Below are positions 1-19,600 of a DNA stretch of 64,000 bases, one piece after another. Source of the DNA: Scolanthus callimorphus (lineage: Eukaryota; Cnidaria; Anthozoa; Actiniaria; Edwardsiidae); contig CM066916.1 in assembly GCA_033964015.1 (NCBI GenBank), forward strand, positions 32,815,404 to 32,879,403, written 5' to 3'. A program made the position numbers and the translations under genes. Under the pieces are notes generated by a model. The model was not told the DNA's origin. It ran no database searches and was given only the letters and a program-made list of their open reading frames with translations. The stretch's first letter is position 1; the number at the start of each line of letters is the position of its first letter.

Positions 1-39
1 CAGTTCAGCCTGCGGATAGAAATCAAGAACTGGACATTT

Positions 40-180
40 CGCAATCCACTTCCATCCACTCGGTAACAAATCAAAATACTCAAAACTTTTTACTTATCGG
101 CAGTTGAAAGGTTACTTAACAAGCCTAGACGATTATTTTGCTTACTTCCTTTGAATTGAATTGAACCCTAAAATCTTGAT
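40..180. repeat. Dispersed ~150-bp repeat, copy 1 of 3
   Basis: A stretch beginning near CGCAATCCACTTCCATCCAC and ending near CCCTAAAATCTTGAT recurs in diverged form at about 2235-2385 and again at about 2401-2520. The shared order of words (CAATCC, CATCCACTCG, GGCAGT, ACGATTA) shows common origin. The copies bracket the SRCR exon and gap. No coding potential is visible. The family is not recognised. Confidence 0.6.
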
Positions 181-1049
181 ATTTCCTCTATAAAAGTCAA
201 TAAAAAGATTGCACGTATGGAGTATCACCTTTTCTGCCAAAAAGTGTACGGGACGCTCTTTTAGAACACGGATAAAAAGGTTTCCGAGAATACCGGTAAA
301 GTTAGAGAAAACCGAAAGGTTTCCCGAGAAAAGGCTTCCGAGAAAAACCTTTCCATTGTTGTTTTCCCTATATCAGTTATACAGCTGGGAGTCGTGGCTG
401 AGGGAATGGAGGGAAGAAAAGTAAGTAAAGTTTAGCGAGATTTACCTGTTGGCTTGGCTGTTTGCTGTGGATTGTACGCCTTGGCCGCTGATGCTTGTCG
501 GGGGTAACGCCATCCTGAGAGTAAACAATCGAGTTGAAATAATTACTCAAGTTATGATAAGAATTTCGCGCACCGATTAGTGGAGAGGTTTGTTTTATCT
601 TGCTATAAAGGTGATTAGTATAATACCAGAAACATATAAGTGAGTTGAAACGTGTAACACAAACATACATTACTTTAGTGCCAAGCTGCGGAATATTCGC
701 AGAATAAACAATTGAACAGATTTTGAAAATAATGTTGTTGCAAAGATTCAAGATGTAAACGATTAGTTGTATGTTATCACTTACCACTGTTGCTCTACTT
801 TGTTATGAGCGAAAAATGAAATATTGAAGAGAGAAAACCTACTTGGGTAGCAGTCGAGAGTTCATTATTGACCAAATATGGTCATAAATTCATCTCGAAT
901 AATCCACAGCTTGGTTCGCTGTACATGTTTCAACTAAGTTATATGTTTCTGTATATACCAAATCAATGAATAGTCATTTTCGCGCGTTGTGATTCGTTCC
1001 CTGAAAAAGCAGATATCCAACACTATTAATAGTGTTGTGTTCTAAAACA

Positions 1050-1160
1050 TACTGTCGTGAAACGAGACGCCTTTTGAGAGTTTTCTCAAAACAAAACAGT
1101 AAATTTTACTGTTTTGTTTGAGAAAACTCTCAAAATGGCGTCTCGTTTCGCGACAGTATC
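1050..1160. repeat. Near-perfect hairpin beside the assembly gap
   Basis: The left arm (ACTGTCGTGAAACGAGACGC...) and the right arm (...GCGTCTCGTTTCGCGACAGT) are inverted copies of about 50 bases with almost no spacer. The centre is CAGTAAATTTTACTG. A run of 23 G follows at 1161-1183 and then the N gap. This is probably one end of a foldback transposon. The hairpin plus the G-run plausibly explains why the assembly breaks here. Confidence 0.8.
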
Positions 1161-1183
1161 GGGGGGGGGGGGGGGGGGGGGGG

Positions 1184-1283
1184 NNNNNNNNNNNNNNNNN
1201 NNNNNNNNNNNNNNNNNNNNNNNNNNNNNNNNNNNNNNNNNNNNNNNNNNNNNNNNNNNNNNNNNNNNNNNNNNNNNNNNNNN
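1184..1283. other. Assembly gap (100 N)
   Basis: Exactly 100 N, the usual placeholder for a gap of unknown size. It truncates the SRCR exon on its downstream (minus-strand 3') side. Confidence 0.98.
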
Positions 1284-1473
1284 TGACCAAAACTGGCTTT
1301 TCGAGTTACCACCAGCGCGCCAACCACGTGACCCAGCTGGCGGCAAACTACATCCCCGTCCTTCGTATCCCAAGAATCGTCGCAAACTGTCCCCCAGGCC
1401 CCAGCGTGGTAGATCTCTACGCGGCCTTCATACTGAATCTTACCGTTCACCAAGCGGATATCTCCTTCTTTTG
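1284..1473 (-). CDS. Partial SRCR-domain exon (scavenger-receptor-type protein)
   Basis: About 63 residues are readable on the minus strand from a splice acceptor (CTCACTTGCAG) at 1474. They begin [12 protein letters not shown], then [18 protein letters not shown], then [13 protein letters not shown] and TRKASFG. This order (RLVNG, EGRVE, WGTVCDD, VCRQLG) is the signature of the scavenger receptor cysteine-rich domain, an extracellular disulphide-bonded fold used in innate recognition and adhesion. The C-terminal half of the domain lies in the N gap. Upstream exons are not seen: a MITE occupies 1491-1763. Secretion, partners and full architecture cannot be judged. In cnidarians SRCR domains are usually repeated in large mosaic receptors, so this is probably one exon of many. 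Confidence 0.8.
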
Positions 1474-1490
1474 CTGCAAGTGAGGAGGAT

Positions 1491-1763
1491 TACCACTGTA
1501 TGCATTGCTACGCGACCTCAAAATTCAATGTTGCGATGGGCGATTTTTAGCCGTCAATCAATTCCAAAACGTTGGATTCGGCTACTTCAGAGGGCCGACA
1601 TTGATTCCAAAATCAACCAAAATGGTTTTAGCTATCCATTGGTTTCCTTGACTCGAAGGTTTAACTTTCTGGTTCAAGAAAATTGACATTACAATTTTCT
1701 TGCGTAAAATCGCCATTCGCCCGACAGTGAATTTGAGGTCGCGTAGCAATGCATACAGTGGTA
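1491..1763. mobile_element. Terminal-inverted-repeat MITE
   Basis: The left end TACCACTGTATGCATTGCTA and the right end TAGCAATGCATACAGTGGTA are reverse complements. Complementarity continues inward through the CGCGACCTCAAA / TTTGAGGTCGCG segments. It is about 273 bp and non-coding. It sits just upstream of the SRCR exon on the minus strand. Confidence 0.75.
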
Positions 1764-4700
1764 AATAGACCTTTTCCGCAAGAGCGGGGGCGCTGTGGAT
1801 GTGCTTGGTTGTTGCCCTATAAACTGTGCAGTGGCACTCATGCAGAACAATGTCTTTTGTTTTCTTATGCATGGAAAAATTGATTCATATGGATAACTGT
1901 ACGCTTGAGTGCCAGTTAGGAAAGTAAACCACAGGGTCCCCGCTCAGGGGCGTAGCCAGCACTTATGAGAGGGGGGGTTCCAAAATTCAAAAAGAAAAAA
2001 CTCCACATAGATCTCGGGGAAAAACTAGCGTTTGAAGAAATTTGCCACATTGTATTGGAGCTTTTGTTTGTTGTCTATTAAATATTTACAATTTTAGTAG
2101 TAAGTCGGTCCAGTTCCGCTGCGGGAGAGGGGGGGTTCCGGAACCCCCCCCCCCCCCCCATTTCGGGTTCAAGGGTGGAAATACATGAAATAGACGTTTT
2201 TGGTTGCCCTAAATGTGAAACAATTTCAAGAATGCCAATTCGCAATCCAATTTCATCCACTCGATAACACATGAAATACTCAAAAGTTGTAATTATCTGG
2301 CAGTGGAAGGGTTATTTAACAAACCGAGACGATTACTTTGCTCATTTCTTGTTACCTTAATTATCCCTAAAATCGTGACACGGTCACTATCCCTTTAAAT
2401 TGCAATCCAATTCCATCCACTCGATACTGATGCAATAAATAATCCAAATTTGCAAGACTTATCTGACAGTTTGAAATGAGTTATTTGACAAACATAAACG
2501 ATAATGCTGTTTGTTTTTTTGTGAATTGACGGGCTGCATGTTAAGCTAACTAAAGTGCCAAAGAAAAACACTAAATCGTGGCTCTCCTTTTTAAAATATT
2601 CACATAACGCTGAATACTTAATTGAGAAAATGCGCTCCAACACGCCTGGATTAATGACACAACTAAAACCGAACGTCAAGTGTTTTTCTTTTAAAATAAT
2701 AAAAATGCTATGCTTAACATGAAACTCGCCAGGGCCCGTACAAAAAGAACTAAATACCAAAGGCTGTTGAACACACAATTGATACAACAATACGGTTCGG
2801 AAAAGAAATGAGGCTCCAAAACTTTAAAGTAACAAAAGAAAGGGATGTTTTATGCATGCAAAACGAAAGAAAAATTAGTCCTCCACTGTGGACCCTTTTG
2901 TGCAGATACCAAGCCTGGGACTTCAGAAATCGCAAAAAAGCTTAGGATCAGACGAAATACAAAGGTTATATGAGAAAATTTCAAGAAAGAAAATGGGGAG
3001 AAAAACGTATCGGTATTCAGGAAAATTTTGCCGTGAGACAGGAGTGAAAAATCTTGAGACTCCCGGCAAAACAAGAGAGTTGATGTCACTGGTTTTAGAA
3101 AAGAAAAGAATACTTGTGATTCGCTAGGGTGATTTCAAGAGAGCCTTAAATACGAACTTTATCACCTTAATCCTGGCAGTTTCTTTTACAAACGTTATGA
3201 AAATTTCTTATTTGTACAATACAAAAAAACTTCATTAGCAGAAAGAATGCTCAAGACTATGTCATTAGGCAAAGTGAAAATAACGGAATTAGAACATGGG
3301 CTTTATGAAGTCAAGTCTTTGCTACGTGGTCACGCGAGGAAAACATTGACAAAAATGTTCATTTGCTTAACGTCCTAAAGGCAACGCTTAGTTATATATT
3401 TTACCCTAATGATATATCATATAAGTACTCACCATTTCTTTCATGAAGACCACTAGCGACGAAGAAAACCAACGCGAAAGACAGCACATTGAAAATAGCA
3501 CTCATTATATGCAACTGAAGACACTCTTATGCGGAGATCTACAGTTTATTCGCCTTGGAGTGAATACTATTGGAAGGATGCTCTGTTTTGTTTTGTTTCT
3601 TTGTTGTTTCGAATCTGTTAAGCGGTAGATTTCGCTTTAACGAGCTTTCACTAAGATACTCTTGTTTTGAGAGTCGTGACCTCCTATTCAAATGTGGCAT
3701 TAAATCTAGTGATATAAGTAGATTGTAAGTGTTGATTTGAGAAAACTTGACGAAAACGAAGCAATTTTCGTGGCTGTTCGGGCACACCCGGCTACACCGA
3801 ACTGAGATTTGTAACGCGAGTTCAAATTTTACAAAGCTTGTGCAGCGAGCAAGGAAGTCGGTTCTCCGAGATAATCTAGCTAGTAAGCTAAGGTGACTTC
3901 CCCTCCTTTAAACAAGTTTTAGAGCTTTTGTAGCGAGCCGAGACCTCGGTTATTGTTCATTTGTTGCTTTTTCGATATTTGGAAATTTCTTTTCCGTAAA
4001 ATTGCCTGTCAAAATGGACATCGTGGGCATTTTTTCGAAGCTGTTAACATCCAAAACCATTTACTATAATAGTTCCATGGGGTGTTCCTGGACCCTCTGT
4101 ATCAACTAGACTAGGCTAACTCAGTTATTACTAAATTTACAGCTAAAATCGTTTTGTTTGCGTCCTGTTTCGCCTGGTGGTCGATGGCGGAGTTCCCTAG
4201 TTTTCCGTCTCGACATTGTCTGATGTTTTATATTTCAGGGGGAAGCCAGTTGACTGCAAGGAAATAATTTCATTGGCTAAGATAATTTGATTGGCGGAAC
4301 AGCAAAGCCAAAAATCAAAACATAATTTGATGTTTTGAAAACGCAATGCAACAGTTTTAGCGGTAGTAGAACTTAACTTCAGAACAATAAATTGATTTCT
4401 TGGGGTAGAGGAGTAGAGTGGAATTCATGGGAGGCTGCGGCCTCTGTCAGATGTTACAGACAACAACACAGACATTTTGTGTCGAAATTAATTCTTACGA
4501 TTTCCCGGGCATTGGTTTTCTATCGTACAAATTACTCTTCATTTCATTAGACTTTTTGGTCTGTAGAATTAGCTTGGTGACCTTTAGGGAGAAGAGATTT
4601 TAGCGCTATAAATAAGTGGAGATTTTAGTAAATAAATTACCATAATTCATCTATGTTGCTATAGCAACGATATGACACCAGTTAAAATTGATGAAATACT

Positions 4701-5081
4701 GACATTTTTTTAGGGTCCGTAAAGATTGTAAATAATTGTAATGTATTTTAATAAATAATTGTTTTGTAATGTTGCAAGTCGCTGATTGGCAGGATTTACT
4801 AGGCATGCGCAGTGGTTCCTGTTTAGGAGGGCCTTCTTCATAGATTTGAAGGACATCGCTCAGTTTCCGCATGAAACGAATCGACCAATCATAGCATAGC
4901 GGTACTCTTTGGGACAAAAACGTACTTAGGGGGGCCAAGCTCGGAGGGACAAGAAATCCGCAATAAAAGAACGGACTAGCAGCGCAAAACAACAGCTTTT
5001 CCGGCGCACCAGAGAGAGAAGACGGAGTGAGAGAGAGAGAATTTTCTAACGAACGACACGGCATTACCATCCCACTAAAAC
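1764..5081. other. Intergenic stretch with diverged repeats
   Basis: No coding exon could be supported. The stretch holds: a GGGGCGTAGCCAG-type dispersed repeat near 1945-2160 with C/G homopolymers; two copies of the 150-bp repeat (about 2235-2385 and 2401-2520); and a degenerate copy near 2910-3089 of the element also found at 39261 and 53661 (shared ATCTTGAGACTCCCGGCAAAA). The 5' UTR and promoter of the glass-like gene presumably lie in its last few hundred bases. Confidence 0.5.
4655..4668. promoter_or_regulatory. X-box-like perfect palindrome upstream of the glass-like gene
   Basis: GTTGCTATAGCAAC is a perfect 14-base palindrome with two half-sites of the RFX X-box type (GTTGCY and RGCAAC) separated by AT. 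It lies about 410 bases upstream of the proposed start codon of the zinc finger gene. RFX binding is an inference from the motif alone. Confidence 0.35.
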
Positions 5082-11367
<6,286 letters not shown>

Positions 11368-13647
11368 GTCCACAGAGTCGTGAATGCATCACAGCTCATG
11401 GAACAGAAGACTAGTGTAGTCACTTAAGTTATTTTACTAAAATAATATATAGAAAGACGTTTTATTATTATTGATTTACTTGCTTATTGTTGTACTGTGA
11501 CCAAACTACAGCAATACGGCAGTGGTTTCTATTTACAACATAGAGGTATTTTTAAGACCTCACTTTTGTACATACGAACTTATTTACTTTTCTCGCTCAA
11601 CCAAAACGTTTGATATTTAATTCTAGGTTTGTTGTGGAAGTGTATTGTGACTTATGTGTAAATTGTAAAATTTGTTGTTAGTGTACGGTATGCATTTTGG
11701 GACTCAGTAAAGGAATAAAAAAAATGTCGTCAAATTTGCCTACCAACTCATATACATCTATTTTAGAAGCGGTTACACCGTGTGTGACGCACAACTGTTT
11801 GTTGTAGCCTGCAGTGCATCATGGAAGAGTCCTTTTAGAGGCAATATTTAACGAGGGTTTATGTGAGCCCTATATTTGAAATTTGATGCTAAGTTGAAGG
11901 GGAACAGAGAATCGAAGAGTATTTTATTGCTCTACGACCAAGAGGGGGCATGAGTTCATTGCAAGAAACAGCTTAACTCGTCATCGCCAAGGCACCGGAT
12001 CAGAGATAATTAAGGTATGAGTATACCTTTGAAGGGTGTCGCGGGAAAAAAATTCGTATCGCGTCACAATTTACACCACAAACGTCGTTCATATATCGTT
12101 TTAAAGCTAAAAGGTTGGGCTATCTGATGAATAACTTTGTTTTCATTATATTGTACATTAACATATATTTGTTTAGCTCTAAAGAAAAAAGTACCGATTT
12201 CCTTGAAAAAGTTCCAGCTTCTTCCAATTAAATTGCACAGCTCCAAATTTAAGAAAAATATATTCTTTAGAAGGTGATCTAAAAAAAAGGTGTGCGGGAT
12301 TTTTGATTTCCTTTCAAAACATATTTTATGCTAATTTTTGTGTTAGCATTGCCAAAAATATCGACTTTCAAACTGTTTTACGTGATATTTCCGCAAATAT
12401 GTAAAATATCAATAATCCCGCACACCTTTTTTGAGATCGCCCTCTAAGGAATACATTTTGCGGAAATCTGGAGCTTTTAACATTAACTGGAAGTGGCAGG
12501 AGCTTTTAAAAAGCAAAAATTGGTACTTTTCCTTTGAAGCACAAAACGACGAAAACGATCCATCAAAGTAACGTTGCATATAAATATACCACTTAGTAAG
12601 AAAGGCCGTTCCCCAAGCTTTAAAACCTTGTAGTGTAAATAATGATGCGACAGTGATTTTTTTCGCGAAAATTTGACACCCCTCGCGCAAAGGTATACTC
12701 ATACCTTAAAGTCACTGACGATGTCATAAAAAGTGACCACATTGTAGCATTTGTAGTCAACTTTATACAAGTTTGATTGTCTAGCAGAGGTCCTCAAAAA
12801 TAAATGTTGTAGCGACCTCATTGATGGGGTTTTCTCACATGCCACTTTCATGCGCCCCCTTTACATATGAACAACTTTGTCCAAATTTAGCTGTCCAGCT
12901 GTCGCGGTCTGAAGATATAATCGCAACGACACGTTATCTTTAGAGGATCTGATTATCCTATCGCCCTTGGTCACGTAGACGCCAATTGGAGTGAGTGTTT
13001 GAGTGACATCTCGCTCCATCATAATAACTCGACGTGATAAAGTTGTCGAAATGTCGTAGACTCACGAGGCGCAGCCGAGTGGGTCCGCAGTACATTTTGA
13101 CCACTATATTACGTTATTCCGTGGCATATAAGAGGACATACCACGGAAAATTATGCATTAGAGCACAACTTTCTATGACTTTATCGGCGCAATGGAGCAC
13201 GCGTGATGTTGGGAGAGACACGAGAACGTTGTAAATTCACGAGCCACGGCTTACGCCTCGTGCGACTCTTACGCTACCTTCGTGCTCTCTCAACTATCCG
13301 CGTGCTTCCAAAACTGGATATACGCACGCTAAAGCATGGACCATTACTTAAATAGTGCATGATAGTTTGAGATCAAACACTCAGGATAGTCGAAACTCTC
13401 ACCAACTATCATCGTCAATGATCATCATCATCTCTACTAAAGCGCTCTTCTGTTATACTAGTATTACGCTGCATTTTCCGGTGTGGTGGCGCCTGACTCA
13501 GCAAATCGTGCGTATGAATGTGTATACATGACTAATGTTGATATGACTTATCTGTGCATGCTCAGTTTGTATCTTTTTCGACCTCATGGGTACCCTGCGT
13601 CGTCTCTAGTCCTCACTCAGTAACCTCACGGGTAGCCTGTGCAATGC
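11368..13647. other. Convergent intergenic region with a TIR element
   Basis: This is the 3' UTR side of the glass-like gene (poly(A) signal AATAAA near 11715), meeting the 3' end of DYNC2I2 from the other strand. It contains the 12010-12708 transposon and, near 13170-13310, a GCGCAATGGAGCACGCGTGA-type repeat also found near 63570-63690. No exon is supported. Confidence 0.6.
12010..12708. mobile_element. ~700-bp terminal-inverted-repeat DNA element
   Basis: The termini TTAAGGTATGAGTATACCTTT and AAAGGTATACTCATACCTTAA are inverted. A second inverted pair lies inside (AAGGTGTGCGGGATTTTTGA near 12290 and TCCCGCACACCTTTTTT near 12415). No transposase frame is visible, so it is non-autonomous. Confidence 0.75.
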
Positions 13648-16600
13648 TTAATCTGCTTGAGTGTCTGCAATGTCTGCAAGAAGAGCCATCTCACGGGCAC
13701 CCTGCGTCGTCAACTCGTCGCTGAGCCGCCAGATCTTGATGGTACCGTTACTGTCACCAGTAGCAACCAGTTGACGCCTGTCAAAATAGCACAGCGTCAA
13801 TTTCTAAATATGGCATCCCATTTTGCAATAAGCATTTAGGCATGTTTAATGTGACTGCTCAGGAACGAAAATGCAGACTGGTGCTTACTTCCCATAACGC
13901 AAGAGACAGGGCAGGAAATTAAGACCACGTGGTCACCTGGGCGACCAAAAATCTGCGCTAGACGACTAAACATTTGAGCCTGTTTCAAGCATGGAGATCA
14001 CCTGGCGACCACAAGTTTAGCCCAGGCGACCAAATTTTTTGCATCCAGTCCCAGCTGGCGACTTTGGAAAAAAGTTCATTTCCAGCCCTGAAATGCCTTC
14101 GTAACCTATGTACAACTGCTCTCCTTCCTTCAAAAAGTCTGTAAAGGAGACATTTGTGCTTTGGTTCCTATACTAACTGTCACTGAGGATGATCATATCC
14201 GCATCCCTCTGGTACTTATTCAGAGTGTAGCGCATGTGAGAGACGGGACATAAGGTTTGACGTTTTTATCTGAGAAGACGCGAAGGTCTATCCATGTGCA
14301 GATGTAGAGGGAGCAAGTATTTACCTATTATTGTTATATTCCATGGCATAAACTGCCTTTTTGTCAGCAATCTCAATTGTAGTAACAGGATTAATGCGAT
14401 TGACCTGGTAAAAAGAGCAACATAAAGACTATCCTCAGGAACAGTAATTGACCTGGTAAAAAGAGCGAGATCATAAAAACTATCCTCTGGAACAGTAATG
14501 AAATAACTGGTTCACCTGCAACATAGCAACAAGCAACAAAGCTGACCACATCATCATCAACAATAACAATTAGAACGACATCATCATCGACAACAACATC
14601 ATCATAATCAACAACATTGACAACAACGTCAACATCATCAATAACATCATCAACAACCACACCATCAACATCACTATCGACAACAACATCGTCATCATCA
14701 ACAACATTGACAACACCATCAACGTCACCATCGACAACAACAACATCGTCAACAACATTGACAACAACATCATCAACAAAAACATCAACAACAACACCAT
14801 CAGCATCGTCACTATCGACAACAACATCATCAACAACAACCACAACAAGAACTGTAATACGATAACTGTAATTTATGGCTTATATTACGGATGATGATAG
14901 ATGAAAAGCAAAGTAATAACAGCAGTAGCAACAACAACAATTTTCGTAAAACTAATTTCACAGATGTACAGAACGACGCGATACTAGAGTGCCTGCAGTA
15001 CCTTCTTTGGCGAACAAAATCGCGAGAAAGACACGGGGGAGTCTCGCCGGAAAAGCACCGAAGGCGCGACGATGGCGTGAGTGCCGATGATACGTGCGAC
15101 CGCCGAGGGTGCGAGTTCCCCCCGTGGCGCGTCTTATCCTGAGTAACTCAACTGCGCAAAAAAAACATTTCCCTCGATTTACGGATGTTCGCCGAAGAAG
15201 GGCTACAAGAAGTTTTCTTACTAGGGTTTTTTTTGTCATGCATTTGAAATTTGTTTTACTGCAAGCCTAGTAAGGAAACTGCTCTAGCAACGAATGGACG
15301 ATTCCAGCTATAATGAATGCACGCGTAACGCGTCTGTAGTTGCCTTGCATCCTGGTAGTTGTGTTACATTCGAAAGGCATTTCTAACGAAAGCAGAGCGT
15401 GAGCGTTTATTGGTGAGATTACCTTCAGATCGTAAATCAGCATTCTCCCGTCTAAAGTGACGACAGAAAACACTAGGGGTCGCACGGGTGACCATCGAAC
15501 CCTGAACAGATAGCCAACACCAGGCTCGAGTGTCAACAGTGGCTTGGACTGAAGAGGACAAAACCGAGACAAAAGGTTAGGAACAAGAGATCTAACGGGC
15601 GCATCCAGACAATATCGAAATGGGGAGCCTGTTCTGCGTATCCGCTTGGACTTTTTAAATGCATAAAACGCTTGGATTTTCTTAAATGCATACTTCAAAA
15701 GGAAAACGAGCTTCCAAAATCCCAGACACATTTTTTTAGAAGACATAGCCGATGCTAAAATGCTTTCAAAACACGCAGCTAGTTTATATTCGCGGCCGTG
15801 GAACTCTTAAAAGTTAAACTGATGCACCGGAAAGGGAAGGCGTTTTATTAAATAAAAAGTGTTCCTGCCCTCAGACAGTAGTGGATATCGTTAGCACCCC
15901 GTTCCACTTCAAATGTTGGAGCATGCCACTGCGCGCAGCAAACAACATTGAACAGGGAACAGCCTGGATAGCCAAGTAATTAATATGTATTTTTGGCCAT
16001 GATTGCAGTCAAGCTACAAAAAAATGAAATGTGAAATTAAAGAGCCCATGTCAGCCATTCTTTTTTTTGTTTTCGTTTGATATAAGAAGACGAGTTACGT
16101 GTAAAAATATCTTAAAAACATCTATAAAACAAAGTTTTAGATTTGACTTACCAAATTCAATCAAGAACATTGCTCTATATTCTCTGAATCAGCCGGTGGA
16201 AATGGATGCTTTCTCCGACTTGGTATGTTGCTATGCTGTCAAAATGGCGGCTGACACAGGCTCTTTAAGATTGTGATTGCTTTACCTGTAGCATGGTATA
16301 GAGGCGAACAGTCCCATCGGTACCACACGTAAGGAACAGATTCCTGTGGTATGGTGAACAGTCGACACTAAACACAGGTCCCACATGCGGTGAGAAGGCG
16401 AACGTCACGGGGGATCTGAGGGGCACGGAGCTTGACACATCTGGGGGATAACAGAAAGATGAAGAGCTAAGTAACGTTAAGTTATTGCGGTTCTCATACT
16501 TCTGCGAGCTCTGTACCGTCTAATTTATTGTGTTTTCAGTGAGCCGAAGCTGATCGACTGATCGCATTTGGTTTCCACACCGGGAGTCGAGTGCCCTACC

Positions 16601-19600
16601 ATTTGAAGACCCCTCTCCCCTGGAATTTCCAGGGGTCCTCAACAACCCCCTACCCATGTTATTTGAACAACCCCTCCCAGGTTGCCTAAACACCCCACTT
16701 TTCACAGCTTAGAAAGACCACTTCCCCTAGGAATTTCCAGGGTTCAGCTAGACCCCCTCCCACTGGAATTTCCAGGGCTTAGATAGGGTCCTCGACCTCC
16801 CTGGTTCGAAAAAAAGGCAATCAGCCATCGTATGGCGGCCGTACGGTTTTACGAACAACCGCGCCAGAGATTTCGGACTTGACAGTTCGTATGAGGAGGG
16901 AGGGCTCAACATTTACTTTTTTCGAGCATTGCCATTGGCGTCTAAATAAAAAAATTTTGTCGCCAAATAGTGAAGTTTGGTCGCCATTACAGAAATCTGG
17001 TCGTCACCATTTGGCGACTAGAATGAAATTTCTGTTCGCCAAAACCTAAATCTAGTCGCCATTGGCAACCATATGGTCGCAATGTCGGGCCTTTTGAAGA
17101 AGTTGAAATTGTGAAAGTGAGCTTGTGGGCTGAGCAACCAACGGCATGTGTCTGCCAAATCTCTACAATGTCCTCAGTCCTAAGGTTCTAAAATGCACTT
17201 TCCTGTCTTGTCCTTGCCCATGTGAGTTCGGTTCAACAAAGACTTACTTGATGCTGGAGGTCCTCTAGAGTTTACTGAACACTTGAATATCCCCCCAGCC
17301 TCTGACCCAAGTACAAACAGGCTCTTGTCCTCATGGGAGAATGATATGGTGTTGACTATGGAAGAATAGAACAAGTGAGATAGAGTGTTTCATCAGGATT
17401 TCCAAACACCGAGAAGCGAGTTGAAAAAATGAAGGAAAGCCAAATAAATCATTAATTGTTGAAAAAAAAAAAAAGGAATCGACTCGAAAAAATCTATGCA
17501 AATTAAGATCGCATATCCAAACTTCTTTTACGCTTATAATTTTCCTTGTCAGCTTGACGAATTATTGAGTTTCATAATGAACACAGTTTGTTTGACATGA
17601 TTCTTGTTGTACCTCCAATTTCAGTGTCTCCTCTTGCTTTGCTTGTCCTCATGCTCCGTGGCACAGCTTCTGTCTGTAACACGTACCCTCCTACAAGCTT
17701 GAGGTCATGTGACCCTGGAGGTGGACTCTGCCATAGTAACACTTTGCCGTCACCACTGGTACTCAGAATCTGGCAAATAAGAGGCAAAATCAATATGTTG
17801 GCCATGGCTTAAGATAGTCCTTTATAGGAGCGGCAAATATATCTTATCAGATGTTTTTCGTGTTATACGGGCGGATATTTTACAAGTAGCAGGGGTATTT
17901 TTCCAAGCCCCGCGATCGGGAACCCATTTAAATGTACGCACAAAACCAGTTCGTAACAGGTTGGCTACAGCGTTGCGCGCCTGTCAAGTAACGCAATATC
18001 GGCAACAGCCAGTAACGCAAAATCGAAAAAATCGAAAAGAAACACAATTAACGACTGGGTACGAGTCTGCGTGTCACACGAATGCGTATCTGTTCTCAAT
18101 TTTCACCTGATATGATAAAGTGATGCAACAGAGCATGTACTCCAGCAGCATTTATTTGAGTTCGCTCTTTAGCCATAGAGCCGTTGTTCAAGTGCTTAGC
18201 CCAGCAGTAAATCAATGACAAGTGCACATTCTAAAGTAGCACAGCCAGTGAACATGTAGTCTACTTTCAAAGTCTATTTCCATGTTGAGGCTATTCTGTC
18301 TATTCTGTCTACAACGCCCCCTAGGAAAATCACACAGAGGTTGACTTTGGGCAAGTCTAATGACCATGCTAAACTTTAAAACATACCTGATATTTTTTGC
18401 CCTTGGATGCAGGGTCAAGAACCCACATGACCTGCAATGACGAGAGTGAGTTCAGAGTTCACTGTTACAGAAAGACTGTATAGTACAAGGACAAAAAATA
18501 ATATAGAAATACAATGACTACAAAAATGCAAAGCAAAGTGCGTAGTGACCATAGTAGCGCATGGCATTCAAGATTGTCACTACCACATGGAAATAAAGAG
18601 ACTTACCTTATAAAAAGGTGCAAAGGTCATACATTTTTTGGCCTTCTTTTGTGAAAATTTATGCTTGGTACTTTTTCAGTAAATATCGGTGATTTTAGAT
18701 GTTTAATAAATTTAGGCGATATGAGAAGATACGTGTAGATAGATGAAACGTTTATTAAAATTACCAAGAGCTCAACTCTGTATTTATTTGTTGTTATAAC
18801 GTATTCCACTACCAAGACTTCTAGATCTTTAGTGTTTGTGGATTAATAGGCTAAAATCGTATGAGCCATTGTGCCATAATAGGGTACCACAGGGATCCCA
18901 TCAGAAGGTATATCACTGCTACTTTATCGCTGTTACTTTTTCACTTTAATTTCTATCAGTCCCTATATTCAAGTTGTTCATCACTGAGGAGACCGGTTCG
19001 GTCGAAAGATCTCTGAAGTAAAGAGGTGGGCTTACAGCTGTATGGTGTGCTGTCTTTTCTATAGTTTATTAAAATCACAGGCCTATAAAAGATAGAAAAC
19101 AGGTGTTCTATGCCCTTGGGAAATCAAACAGATTTGCCCAATCCAAGAATGTCCAATTGAATAAATATGCAATCTACCAGACCAACATCATTAGATAGAT
19201 TTATTTTCGTTTTCTAATATATAGCCTTTTCAAGAAACGTTGTCGGTGGCCAAGAGAAAAGAGAAAAGACCAAAGAGAAGACCGAAAGGCGCTCTGGGTA
19301 AAGAAAGAATAACGATAAATAAAACAATAGCAACCAGGTAGAACGAAAAACTTTTGAAAACTTGTTTATATAGTGTCTTCATTGTTTAATTTAACTCAGT
19401 TTTGTCATCCTAGTTACAGAAATATAAATTCACACACAACATTGCTTTTGTTTATATACTATCCCCTTGTATTTCAGCGCGTATCCACTATTAAACAATA
19501 TAGTAATTAGGCTGGGAAATTAGACGTCTGAAACCACGTGCAAATTGCTTTATTCCTTTACACAAAATACGGTTCCAGATACGAGTACAGTGAAGACCTT

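Noticed and set aside
1114..1686. Frames crossing the N gap
   Set aside because: They are artefacts of translating through N and the G-run. Only the minus-strand SRCR frame has homology.
14391..14865. Open frames rich in Asp/Val or Thr/Ser
   Set aside because: They are translations of a CAA/CAT microsatellite inside a DYNC2I2 intron, and several frames are open at once because of composition.
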